A stretch of 64,000 bases of DNA. Source: Hymenopus coronatus. Taxonomy: Eukaryota > Arthropoda > Insecta > Mantodea > Hymenopodidae. Made by a program: the position numbers and the translations under genes. This document shows, one piece after another, positions 46,052 through 57,237 of this stretch. How positions within the stretch are numbered: the first letter of the stretch is position 1; each line of letters begins with the position of its first letter. The notes under the pieces were generated by a model, which did not search any database, had not been told where the DNA came from, and worked only from the letters and a program-made list of their open reading frames with translations. The stretch spans positions 291,648,236 to 291,712,235 of the forward strand of contig CM060900.1 in NCBI GenBank assembly GCA_030762935.1. The letters are read 5' to 3'.

Positions 46052-48376
46052 CCCTGCAGTGGTCGCATGGTTCATAGTTACATTAAAGGTCGCGCGGAGT
46101 CTCACAGACGCCAATATGTTCCTGCGTTGTTTATGTGTTTTTAACTCAGTTAGTTCAGATTTATGAGTGTAAACGTACTATTTAAATAAAACTAAAGAGA
46201 AGATTACATTCTCACTAGTATATATATATATATTTTATTATTGTGATTTTTAGCTATACGTATAATCCACAAAGGTATTTGCTGCATAAAACTTCTTCTC
46301 ATTCAATACAAACTATGGGTAAAAATCCCTTAGCGAAAAACAAATGTTTCTATTCACGTACTCTTAACATAATATACATAACGCAGTTTATACATTGAGC
46401 AGTACAATTAGCAATCAGCGCATACTTGCTGTGCATGTTCTAAACACAAACATTTGTTTCAGCCGCGGCATTTATATTTGGTGTATCGGTTCTTTGAACG
46501 AGCACATTCACAGTACTTCTGTCTTTTTGTGCCTAGGTCCTCTTCTGTAGTTTGCACTGAATGCTCATCTGGAGAAGGACTTTGAATGTCTCATTTGAGG
46601 TTTCTTGGCAATGATGAACACTGAAAACGTAAACGCACGTATTCATCTGCTAGATTACGTCCTATAAGTTTCAAAAATTCACTGCGCTTGCTGCTAACAT
46701 CAGAATTATTTGCATCGTATATTATTTGTGCATTTATAGCTGCAATGTTCATCATGCTATAAAAGATTACGATTGGCTGTTGGTTTTTTCTGGATACATT
46801 GTACGTGCTGCACGATTGATCCACAGTATCAACGCCCGATTTGGTTACATTATAGGTTATAATTTCCGGTTTTTTCTTATCGCTAGACGTTGCACCCATT
46901 GCATTACCATGATGCATTGTTGAAAAAGCAGAACCACTTTGTTTTTCTTGGTGATATAGGATATTAGGTTTGCATTTTTCTGAATCCCAAAAAAAGTTAT
47001 TCCTACCTCCCGGTTTTTTGCTCGTGTAAACTCCGGGGGAGTTTTTTCTTTCTCATAGTTCCAACCAGAGTAAGGTTATCCTGAAGCAAATAGTCAGCTA
47101 TATCTAAGCAGATAAATCAATTGTCCACGGTTATATTACGCCCAATTCCTGAGATCACAGAAATGAAACATTTCACAACATTTGCTAGTTTGTTGCTAAG
47201 TTCAAATGGCTCTGCAGGTTGTTCACCAGCATACATTTCTAGGTTGACGGTGTAATACATCCTAGCATCCACCAAAGCAAATATTTTAAGTCCATACTTA
47301 TTTGGTTTGCTAGGAATATACTGCCTGAAAAAACGATTGCCCCTAAAGGTTCTAGCTTTTCATCAATGGTGCAGTACTCCCCAACTGAATAAGCATTTTT
47401 ACAATTTTCCACAAAAGAAGTATTTCACGTATAGCGGCTAAATTATCAGCTTTCTTTCTTTCTTTCTTTTCTAGTATCCTTGTTATCAAACCTCAAACAG
47501 TATAATAGGAACCTAAATAGTCTTTCAGGCATTATCAGCCGGCATAACTCAATTCCCATTTTATTTGAAGCCCATATACCTTGGGTGTTTGTATGATTGT
47601 CTTTCCTAGACGCGCATATATACAATATTCCTAATAGAGCTTTTATTTCAATTACGTCTGTCAAGTGAGCATCCCTTTCCCTAGAATAATGTCCTTAAAC
47701 TTCAGAAATCTCTTTATTTGAGTATTCAACAATACTAGATAACAACTCAGTGTCGAAAAAGTATTCCAAACATTCCATTGGTGTTTTCGCATTTTCGCGG
47801 CACCTTTCACTCCCGGTAAATGAGTGACAATATTCTGTCGTCGTGTGCCAACATTTTTTGCTGGACACACTTTTGACCAATTTGAAGATTTATTCCTTCC
47901 CAAAAAAAATCGACTTAGTTATCACTGTCACTATAAATATCAAATATCAAACACGTCACCAGATTCATCTTTTTCCTGCAACAGCCGCAGTACTATTTCC
48001 CGATTAAGTGCATTTTCCAGGTTGTAGGTCTTCTTTGAGGTCATATTGGATCTGAAGGTTAACAAAATTACTTACTTAGCAACAACTATAAGTTTTCATA
48101 CGTAAACTACTGTATAAAATAAAAAATAAAATATTTACTTTCAGTACCGTAGAAGGTCGCGTGGCGTCTGGTAGACTCCAGCAACGCGGCTCCGGAAACA
48201 ATCTCTTCCTTCAAACACTGAATTGAAACTAATGCGAAGTTGATGAGCAAAATATGTTTGTATTTAGTTAATAGGAAGGTAGATGGAACCATAAGTCGGC
48301 CAGAGTATCTGTTCAATAGCAACGCGTAAATAAAGAACGCCTGGCGTCTGTGAGACGCCAAGCGACCACTGCAGGG
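46052..48376 (-). mobile_element. piggyBac element nested in the Polinton ATPase gene
   Basis: 2325 bp flanked by TTAA at 46048-46051 and 48377-48380. Ends are perfect 15-bp inverted repeats, ccctgcagtggtcgc. Subterminal words related to ggagtctcacagacgcc occur inverted at about 46096-46112 and 48342-48360, with another near 48160. The transposase relic is on the minus strand. Confidence 0.95.
46408..48044 (-). pseudogene. piggyBac transposase relic
   Basis: Starts MTSKKTYNLENALNREI at 48044. Later segments: RRQNIVTHLPGVKGAAK near 47810; EIKALLGILYICASRKDNHT near 47620; PERLFRFLLYCLRFDNKDTR near 47500; TIDEKLEPLG near 47370 (first catalytic Asp); GRNITVDN near 47140 (second); SGVDTVDQSCSTYNVSRK near 46830 (third). 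The Cys-rich tail (QKYCECARSKNRYTKYKCRG; CLCLEHAQQVC) lies at 46408-46530. The tryptophan after TVDN is a TGA and a Cys in the tail is a TGA. Several frameshifts occur. It would excise and insert at TTAA; now dead. The three Asp positions are still readable. Confidence 0.88.
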
Positions 48377-49504
48377 TTAAAGATTACTATGTAATTAACA
48401 TTAAGGGAATGGTGTGAAATTTCTTACTCTGAGGAAACAGATTTTGCAAAATGTAAATCACACCAAAGTTTCGATGGTGTGAATCTTTGGTAAAGAAGTT
48501 GGACAACTCCGAGGAATCTGACTCCAGCATAAGATCGTCACTCACTATAATATCCCCACCCCTGATAGAATGAAGGGGTGGCACGCCAGCATGAGTGTAT
48601 ACGTTGAAGGAGCAGTGATTAAATTCATTTTCCAAATATGGTGGATACTCGTGTGGATGACACCACATCGCTCGCTTTATGGGATGACCAAACATTCGAT
48701 CGGCATTGGCAAGAAGGCGCTTTACAAAGGTTGATTTTCCGAAACGTGATGGTCCAACCACTTGCATTGTGCTAGGAAAGGTGAACTTTGTAACATCAGA
48801 TCCTACAACAATTTTCTCGCGCGCGCCACCCTCCTCCTCCACAACTCTACCCGCGCTTACGCACTTTAAGCACCCCGCCTGGCGCGCACCGCCCTCCTCC
48901 TGCATCGATACATCTTCCATCTCCACCTCTTTACACGCGCTAGCGCACTTTAATAGCCCGCGTTGGCAACAACCTCCCCTGCCCACAGATCTTCCATTTC
49001 CACCTCTCTAACTGCGTTAACGAGCTTTAAGCGCCGCGCGTTCGAAACGACCTCCCCCGCTGACAAGTCCTCCATCTCCATCTCTCTACCCGCGTTAAGG
49101 CACTTTAAGTTCCCCGCGTTCGGAACGACCTCCCCCACTGACAGCTTTTCCATATCCACCTCTCTACCTGCGTTAACGCGCTTTAAGCGCTCTGCGTGCC
49201 CAACGACCTTTCTCTCCACTTGGCGACTCCTGTCTTGCAAGCGATTTGCTTCCTGTGCCAACTCTGCAAAGTTTTGGGCTAGCTCCCTGGTATTGATGAC
49301 GCTGCGCACCACCTCTGAAGACGCTAAATGTGTTAAGCTAGGGACTGGTTTTGCATAAATTGGTTTGAACTTGTTTTTAGTTTTTATGACAGAGAACGGA
49401 TCATTCATTCGTGCCTCCTGAATCTTGCTTACTCTATGCCTTTGTTTAAATGCAATTTCATGTTTTGCAGGTCTACCAAAATGTCCTTTTGTGATATTTA
49501 CCAA
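48377..49504 (-). pseudogene. Polinton packaging ATPase (FtsK/A32-like) with N-terminal domain and 26-residue repeats
   Basis: It would pump DNA into capsids. N-terminal domain (49504-49230): FGRPAKHEIAFKQRHRVSK and VVRSVINTRELAQNFAELAQ; no ATG is present at its start, where the codon reads TTG. Next is an array of about five 26-residue units (49230-48840) with consensus near LKxxNAGREVEMEDLSAGEV. The ATPase domain (48840-48390) has Walker A GPSRFGKSTF, GGDIIVSDDLM as Walker B, FTKDSHHRN as a conserved His block and YILQNLFPQ as sensor. One repeat unit is 77 instead of 78 bp (between 48948 and 49025), which causes the only frame break between the N-terminal part and the ATPase. The gene is cut by piggyBac at 48377; the last ~60 codons lie at 45859-46051. 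Confidence 0.82.
48864..49215 (-). repeat. 78-bp coding repeat array in the ATPase gene
   Basis: The plus-strand word ctttaa recurs at 48864, 48948, 49025, 49103 and 49181, giving spacings 84, 77, 78 and 78. All but the 77 are multiples of 3. Confidence 0.88.
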
Positions 49505-49623
49505 AGACAGCGGAAATAAGCTTTTGGGTCCAATAGCTTTTCTTTAGCGTTGCGCCACGTCAACTAATTTTTATCAGATGTATCCTTTTTATTTCTCAAG
49601 GAAGGCAACGAAGGTTGTGCACT

Positions 49624-49779
49624 TCATTTCATTTGCTTTTTAAAAACCTGTTCTTTAATATCATAGCCATCATCATTTTGAAAGGAACGTTTTAAGAGAG
49701 AAACATTTGGTTCCAAGTCGTGTTTAAATCTTTTGAAAGTTGCAAGTTCCTCATCTTCTGACTTACGTTTTGCCAACAT
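49624..49779 (-). CDS. Small Lys/Glu-rich ORF between PolB and ATPase genes, 51 aa
   Basis: ATG at 49779, 13 nt after the PolB stop; TGA at 49624. Sequence begins MLAKRKSEDEELATFKRF. Coding-like text continues in the same frame beyond the stop to about 49510 (KEKLLDPKAYFRCLW). The original gene may therefore have been about 90 codons long and be truncated by stops. Unknown function. Confidence 0.45.
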   Translation of the reverse strand: MLAKRKSEDEELATFKRFKHDLEPNVSLLKRSFQNDDGYDIKEQVFKKQMK

Positions 49780-49792
49780 GAATAAATTTTAT

Positions 49793-52700
49793 TTAGTTTA
49801 TGTGTCGTCTTTTACACCCATACGGGTAAGTTTCAAAATTCTCTGCCAAAGCTCGCTTAGTGACCACCATGCGAAACACTTTGGCGTAGGGCTCGGTAAC
49901 TACACCATCTATTTGCTTTCTTCCTATACGTGTGCCGCGTAAAGAAACAACTTTATTATCATCATTTAACACTATCTCGCACAAAACATCTGCGTTGATT
50001 ACTTTTAAGTTTCCTGAATTTAACGTTATGCCCTTAATTTTACACATCACATGCAATGAGCCATCGTCAGAACAGTTCACTTCATAGCAATAGTTTTAGA
50101 ACATGATGAAGAAAATTTACTTTTGTATGCATTTTTTTTCCATAGTTTCCAAGTTCGTTGGTCATATCCCCAAGAAATGCTCTGCTGCGTGGCATCCACT
50201 CACCACGTTTCTGCGTTGCTAAAATGGAGTCCGTATCAAAATAACAAACGCGATCACCAAGCTTAGCGAGGTACAGATACAATTCTTGCCGGGCATGAGC
50301 TGTGGTGTACGCTGCAATAACCACGTTTGTAGTTGGATTTACTTTTGGTTCACATTCGTTATACTTCCACACAACGTACATTGCATCGTCCGTAACAGGA
50401 ACGTACGATTTAAACTCAACTCCAGAGTGATTCAACAATTCAATCACCCTAGAGTAATTTTTAACGATTTCATATGTGGCCAAATTGTCTTTTTGTCCGT
50501 ATTTACCCCAAAATGAGCTAGGAATCAATTTAGCCAACTACCTGGATTGTGAGAAATGCACTCTGAACTTAATGCAATTCCCTCTTTTTGAATAAAAATT
50601 CTAATGAATTGCTTTCTTGCATCTTCTGTTGTACACTGCGTAGGCCAATCAGAAGCCTCTGTTTTAATTTTTAGAAACTGATTAGCATATTCTTCAAACA
50701 AACCCTTCTTTCCTGCATTTGAGTTATAGCGCATCATTTCGTACTCCCATATTTCATACACCCTTAAAATGCGATATCCTTTTGATAATGCAACCTTAAC
50801 CTCATCAAGCACCCATGTACCCGTTAAAAATCTATCGGTCTCTTCGTGTTCACATTTATCTTTGAATTCAGTCTCAGCACACACGCGGCATAAGGGAACA
50901 TTTAGCTTACCATTGATTCTCGGAGGCAGAACTGGATGATATAAATCTACCGGAGGTAAAATGCTACACTTAGGAAGTCCCCTTTCAATGCATTTTAAAT
51001 CCGGAAAATTATCTACGTGTATCTCTGGATGATCCACTGGATAGGGCTTAGTTTTATTTACAAAAGGATAAAGACTGCACACGTCGTAATAAAATATTTT
51101 TTCATCTCCCTCGACTTCGCGGTATATCTTAGTACAGTTTGTGCGCCCACCATACAAAGCGTCTCTGGGGTTTAGTGGTTCTGAAAGGTTTTCTCTTTCA
51201 GCTTTTACGTGATGTGCTAACGCATCATTTCGAATCATTCTTCTGAATTCGCACTCCCACATTTCAATAACTACATATCCAGAGCTTCTAATGTGTCCTA
51301 ATATTCTATCAGTGGATTTCTTTCGGGAGGCCATAGTTTCTCCACCGTTCTCAAATAGCGCAGAGTGTCGATCTGGAAAACACTTTTCGTACCGGTGATA
51401 AAAGCACCCGTAAAAAAGTAGACCCTTCTATCTCTTTCATGATATCCATCATCTTTATGCCCCATCACCTTAAATTCTCTCCCTCTATAGGAATACTGAA
51501 TAATACTATGAGTTTGACGCTCCACCCAGGATAACCATATACAAGCCATACGGGATTGATTACCAGCCATTCGATATCCACCTTGAGGAATAACTGCTAA
51601 TGTGTCTGTTGGCATGAACTTTGCATGCGTTCGCTATTGTGAAGCATTCCACAAAAGGAGCTATGTAATTTTCTTTTAAAAACTGATATATAAACTCCCA
51701 TACTTAATATATGCACATCTAATTTGCAATAGTTAATCATTTCTTCTTTCATGCTAAAACATAATTTTCCGAAATTCTATCCATGTACCACTTTTCAAAA
51801 CGCAGTCGCTCGTCGACGCTCAAACCTTCTGCACAATAGTACTTTTTTCGGGCATTTATCCAACATAATGTTGATTTTCTGCGGTATAAAATAAATACGG
51901 AAAGTAACATTTGCATTCTGTCAGTTCAAACGTTTTAGAAAAACGCCATAATGGCATTTGAATGAAATTCAAAGAATCTAAAAAAATTACGTTTCCATGC
52001 TTTATTCTATCAATTTGCATCCCGTTAATGATAAGCTGGGGATCCCACTTTAATGCCCCTGTCATGTACCTCAAAATAAACTGTCCATCGTATCCTCTCA
52101 AATTGTGCGCTATGATTATTACATCCCATAATTTAAATTTAGATTGCGTTGTGTATTGCATTACCTGTTTCACACAATCATCATTATACACCCACTCTTT
52201 TATTCCACATTGTTCGCAATGTACCATGATACCCTGATCATATATACAGCTATAGCACACCTGTTTGAGTGCGCAAAAATTTGGATCGTGTACGGTTACT
52301 CCCGCAGCATCCCCATAAGTTGCGTTTTGAGTACAATCAAAATCTATAAACATAAAAATAAAATGTTTTCTTAACTTCGGTGATGTGTAGGGTTGAATGT
52401 AACACTAGTGGTTTGCATCCACGTGAGTTTTGCAGTTTGTGGAAAATTTTTCTCCAAACATATGGGGTGGCTTTCTGTTGTTCGTACTGTAAAGCTTATT
52501 ACGTAAAACGCACAGCTTTTCAACTTCACACATAGTATGCATTTTTGGAATAATGCGCACTCTTTTTTATATGATGTGCGCAACACTGTTCTCAATTAAA
52601 ATCTCTATAACACAATTCGCACCGTAAATACGATTCAAAACTCTCGTGAGGTTCCCAGTGACACTTGGTACACATTTTATCGCATCTATGTTTCTCTTTT

Positions 52701-53618
52701 TTAGTTAAAAAGGAGATATTGCGCTGTCTGCAATAGGTTTTACATCTAAAAAAATTATGAATGTTCACAATTGCAATAGTGTCCATCGTGATACAGTAAA
52801 TAAATATTTTTTTTAGAAAATGTATTTGATTTATAAAACACGTTTCTATCCTCAAGATCTCCAAACACTGTAAAGTAGTGCTCCTTTAATACGTTTTCAA
52901 ACGACTTAACATCGTCTAACGTAAATGCAGTATCCCCCCTTCCAATAGAAAGACACAGACCTTTGGCTTTTTGCTTTAGTCTTCCTTCCCTGCTCTTTAC
53001 AATCCTATACCCTTTATCTGCATCCATCTTGGATTTGCACACGAATATAGCTCTCGGTAAACACAAATGATCAGTATTTTTAATTCGAATTAAAACTCTG
53101 TTAACCTCGCATAAATCACACCCCTTAAAGCATGATCCTACAATTTGTTTTGTACAAACACACGATATCTTAACAGGTCCTGAAACCAAAAATTGCTCAT
53201 TGCTTTGCAAAACTCGTTCATTGGATTGCATGATAACTTCAGAATTCAATTGATTAAATTTCCTAACGCTTACGTTAAAAGATTTCATGGGATTCCCTTC
53301 GTTTGAAATAGGAATTCCCATCCAACCTGATGAATTTTCTAACAATTGCTCATCAGCAAATTTTAAAAATCGTTCAAGCATGTTGTGGATCCACCATCGT
53401 GGATCTGCATTTTTCGGCATCGGACGAACTAATATGTCTGATTCTGAGTAACCCGAGTACAACTTCTTCATCGTTCTCTGCCTATGCTGTACCAAATCGA
53501 AAAGAAGTTCGCTAGGTATCGACATTTGATCATCACTATCGTAAGTCGTTGCATCCTCAGGTACAGAGATGTCATTTGCATCCGTAAAATACTGAGAAAG
53601 ACCTTCCTTCTCATCCAT
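49793..53618 (-). pseudogene. Protein-primed family B DNA polymerase (Polinton PolB), broken
   Basis: About 1275 codons from ATG 53618 to TAA 49793, normal length for Polinton PolB. An N-terminal domain (WWIHNMLERFLKFADEQLL near residue 75) leads to a Cys/His-rich region at 52750-52400 (CKTYCRQRN, CDKMCTKCHW, CELCY). Exonuclease: Exo I reads FIDFDCTQ, with Asp where Glu is usual; Exo II is AHNLRGYDGQF. Then NTLAVIP-type TDTLAVIPQGGYRMA near 51600. Polymerase: motif A YYDVCSLYPF near 51080, motif B KLIPSSFWGKYGQ near 50525, motif C YFDTDS near 50240. The C-terminal block ends ENFETYPYGCKRR. It would replicate the element from a protein primer. Lesions: a TAG near 52408, frame changes near 52760, 52590, 51800, 51330, 50540 and 50090. 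Confidence 0.9.
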
Positions 53619-53639
53619 TTTTTCGTTCTATGGTACTAT

Positions 53640-54800
53640 ATACTTTGAAAAATAACCGTCTTGTATAAAGAAAAATCGTTATCGCCTTACCTATTATATT
53701 TCCTCCCGCTCTCTGTTGTCCGCAGCGTTAAAATGTCATGAAGTCCACATCAAGTCTTGTGGTTATAAACTCTCACATCACGTTCCCGTGTACGTGCGTC
53801 ATTTCATTATCTTACATAAATGCACACAACCAACTTTGTTTCCGTGTGCCATTTGCTATGATATCGAAAACATGCAAATGCTTTTTAGATATTGTAATGT
53901 ATGGTACTTACATTATCACACATAATGAGTGACATTATCTCTTATCTTTCTAAGTGCTCTTTTTAACTTCGTGCTTCATTCGCTACTATATAAGTAACAG
54001 GACAATGCTTTTTGGATATTGTCATGCATGACCTACTTCTTATCTTGCGTGATGGATATGCTATCTGTTATTTTCTAAGTGCTTTTTTATCCGCATGATA
54101 CATGAACTACTACAAAAATTTACATTTAGGGCATTGCAATTAACATTTATCGTTGTCATTTGAATAAAGTAATGTATACATTACTATCTTGCACGTCATG
54201 CTTAAAATACGTAAATATACTGTACGAATTCTTCCACAGTTACTCAGTGTCTTTTTTACTACACTAGGTAAGAGACCAGAGTGAATCTATATACGTTCTT
54301 GTGTAAGTAATCAATATTTTGTAGCTTGTTATAATTTTTGCACTCATAGTAAAAACAAATACACTACTCACATACTATATTATTTTAATGTTCATATAAT
54401 AAAGTATAAAAAACACTAAAATTTTAGTCGCTGTATTTTATTTCATTAATTTTTATAATATTTTTTTCTTTTTCTTGTTTGGTTTTTTTCAGAGACTCTT
54501 TCTCATTTTCAATAACATCCACAACTGTACTTGTTTTTTGCCATCTAATTCATTTATTCTGTTGATCGTAAGTAGATAATATTTTTCTACTTTTGTTTTG
54601 AATATTTCGAAAAAATAATTGAAAGTAGTGTTACTACCACTTATTCATTATTTATTTTTAATTTAAAATTTAATGACTCTGTTTTTATAAAAAGTTTTCC
54701 CAAGTTTTTTATCATATACATTCCTGATTGACAATATAAACAACTAAACTTGCGTTGTTTTGTAAAAATTGTTATACCACTATTTCTTTCTTTTTTTTTT
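53640..54800. other. AT-rich Polinton interior without readable gene
   Basis: No convincing coding sequence on either strand. Three donor-like words (gtaaga near 54266, gtaagt near 54306 and 54567) lie on plus, upstream of two strong acceptor-like tracts. This may be the 5' part of a plus-strand spliced unit or simply AT-rich sequence. Confidence 0.4.
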
Positions 54801-55985
54801 CAGATGTCTACCGTTTACGCCTGTTACGCACACATGTGTCACGAATGTTTTCATATTTTTTTGCATTGGACGAAGCATTACAAATTTAATTATAGATTTT
54901 ATTCCCAGCCCATCCTTCCCACAACGTCCGCGGTGTCACACCATAGCCAGGTTTATACGTTTTGCATCTCCTCCGCTAACAGTGTGCAACAGAGTATTAT
55001 GCACAGCTTGCGATATCTCCTTATGCATAGCAGTCCCGCGATTTGTCAGTTCAAGCGGAAGTCATATTTCATGTCCTATGTATAGTGGTGAATTAACCAC
55101 GGTTTCACGTTTTTTCTTCTTTTTTTAAAAAATATTGCGTTTTATTCACTTTTTTTAATTTTTTTCATTTCAGATCATGTCTCTTGTATTATTCCCCCTC
55201 CGTTTCCAAGATCATATAGCTTACCTTGAAAATTCAAAATTTTCTGCACTAAATCACTTTTTTCCCTCCTTCTGCTTCTTTGAAGTGTACACTCCCATTT
55301 CCTTTCCTCTCTTATGGAGTGTTCTAATGCGTATTCTCTATCATTTATAAGTGAAAACGTATGCTGTGCTATTTCGGGGTCATTTTGCACAAACCTATGC
55401 AACCCAGAAGCTGATTTTGCATCTGGGGTAACACCGAAAATTTACATTTGTCTTTCCAAATATCGACGTTTTAAATATTGTCACTTATTGTCGAATTTTT
55501 TAACATTGCAATTCATAACGAATGGCTAATTGATCCAAACGCTTCCTTTTGGTACGATGACGATGAATTTGAATGTCTTGGTGTTTTCAATAGCCACGGC
55601 TTACCAAATGTAATATGGCACGCAAGTTGACAAAAACACTACATTCGTTTAGTTTTACTGCGGTCTTTTATTCCAATTTCGTCTCCTGTTGACATCTCAC
55701 ATGATGGTGCATGGCACGATCTTTTAGATCGAATTTATAGTTTCCCTGACATTGCTGTGCATACATTTAGTTGTTCTATTGCCAGATTTTTATAAATGAC
55801 TTAGACTCTATATTTTTTAACATTCGGATGCTCTATGCTCTATAAATTTGTTTTTTAAGTTTCTTTTTCACAATCAATAACTTGCACCTGATGATTGACC
55901 ATGTATAATATGTAAGCGCGCGCCTCCTTCTTTAAAGGCGTTAGCTTACCGGTCTTTTGTAATCATCTGGGTATTTCCAGGTATC
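54801..55985 (+). pseudogene. Plus-strand coding-like relics with splice-like signals
   Basis: A poly-T tract plus cag ends at 54803, immediately before an ATG that opens a 93-codon frame to 55084 (MSTVYACYAHMCHECFHIF...). Another reading of the same stretch has a Cys pattern, TVCNRVLCTACDISLCIA, like a zinc-binding tail. A second acceptor-like tract ends at 55173. Coding-like text NEWLIDPNASFWYDDDEFEC lies near 55518-55580 and DGAWHDLLDRIYSFPDIA near 55703-55757. These are probably parts of one or two old genes; no family recognised. Confidence 0.35.
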
Positions 55986-56005
55986 CTGTCCTTTTGCCCC
56001 TCATC

Positions 56006-56380
56006 ATGCAGCAACAACAGAATTTCGTACAACAGATAAAACAACGGCAGGTATCACCAATTCATGAGCCTCCTCTACCACAACATCAGCACCAACAACA
56101 GCTCCAACTATCTCATTTTCCTGAGACTCCTCTAACGCAACATCATCATCAGCAGCAGCAGCTGCAGCAGCAGGGACAACCGCAGGATTCAACTCTTAAC
56201 TTGCATGACTACTTCGACAATTACGCTTTTCAATTTCACTTAAATAATCTTTTACATACTAGTAGATGCAAGGCAGAATCTATTCAGCGCCAAAAAATTC
56301 ACACAAAATTGCTAAACACGTATAAAAGGTTTAAAACACTCAAAGCCCAATATGAAAAAACAATAAAATCAATTAAATGA
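56006..56380 (+). CDS. Gln-rich protein, 124 aa, Polinton accessory
   Basis: ATG at 56006 to TGA 56380, with a polyadenylation-type aataaa at about 56421. The first 60 residues are Gln/His/Pro-rich (short runs such as QHHHQQQQLQQQG). The C-terminal half is helical and basic (LHDYFDNYAFQFHLNNLL; LNTYKRFKTLKAQYEKTIK). A splice-acceptor-like tttccag lies 25 bp upstream (55980), so an upstream exon is possible. Intact and surrounded by decayed sequence. Might be a DNA-binding or transcription-type factor by composition only. Faces the minus-strand coiled-coil gene tail to tail. Confidence 0.5.
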   Translation: MQQQQNFVQQIKQRQVSPIHEPPLPQHQHQQQLQLSHFPETPLTQHHHQQQQLQQQGQPQDSTLNLHDYFDNYAFQFHLNNLLHTSRCKAESIQRQKIHTKLLNTYKRFKTLKAQYEKTIKSIK

Positions 56381-56581
56381 AATGTATGATCTGTCTTCCT
56401 CTTAAATAATTTTATATCAAAATAAAAGCTGTACCATTCTTTATTTTCAATAACTCTTATATATCTTTTTAAAAAATAATCTCAGTTAATTCATAGATCA
56501 AAACTGATCAAGTGGTAGAGAATGTATCCATTTTTAAATACAAATTGTATATATATTATATTCACAATATTAAATGTTACC

Positions 56582-57129
56582 TTATTTTGTGTAATCCAAA
56601 TCTTGTTCTTCTACCTCTTCCTCCTGATTCTCTTCCTTCTTTTCTTCCTCATTAATTTTATCTTCATCATAATCATCGCTGTCAAATGCAGAGTAATCTG
56701 GAAGATCTCCATCTACCCTCCCTGTAAGGCGTTACCCGTTTAGCTATTAACTCCTTTAATCCTTGAACTTCTCCAAACATCTTATCCACATTCATCTTTA
56801 TCTTCCCTACCAAATTCTGGTGCCTTTTCACATTTTCTGCTCTTTCTTCCAACTCCTTTTTCACCTTTTCTGTTGCTTCTCGCATTCGCACTTCTGTTTC
56901 TTGCTATTTCTTCTTAATCTCCTCTATCTCGTCATTTAACTTTTTAATCTTCCCATCGCATTCCTTTCTCATCTTTGGCTTTAAAGTATTTATCCTCTCT
57001 TTACACTTAGCCGCTACAGCATTTCTCAATTTATCAATCGAAGTTCGCCCTGTCTCTCCGTTACCCGAACATTCTGAACTCACCTTCAAACTTCCTTCAG
57101 CATTCCATCGCGAACCTCTTTTCACTCAT
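56582..57129 (-). pseudogene. Coiled-coil protein with acidic tail, Polinton accessory
   Basis: Start probably ATG 57129 (MSEKRF, then a one-base shift). A long heptad-like helix follows: KIKKLNDEIEEIKKK, an in-frame TAG near 56904, then VRMREATEKVKKELEERAEN and VQGLKELIAKR. After a second shift near 56730 the end is very acidic (YSAFDSDDYDEDKINEEE then EEEVEEQD) with TAA 56582. It resembles a structural or scaffold protein by composition; no family named. Convergent with the Gln-rich gene, about 200 bp apart. Confidence 0.5.
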
Positions 57130-57237
57130 CCCATTATTTTACCACCTCCAATTTCTAAATTCCAATCTCCTGTTCCACATTCACCACATAAATATAAAAT
57201 GTTTTCTGATAAGTAATTATTTACATCATTTAATATA

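Noticed and set aside
48706..49358. Plus-strand Ser/Thr-rich frames
   Set aside because: Antisense of the ATPase repeat array; the minus strand carries the Walker motifs.
49504..49504. ATPase N-terminal start codon at this position
   Set aside because: The codon is TTG, not ATG; the true start was probably lost or lies upstream in another frame.
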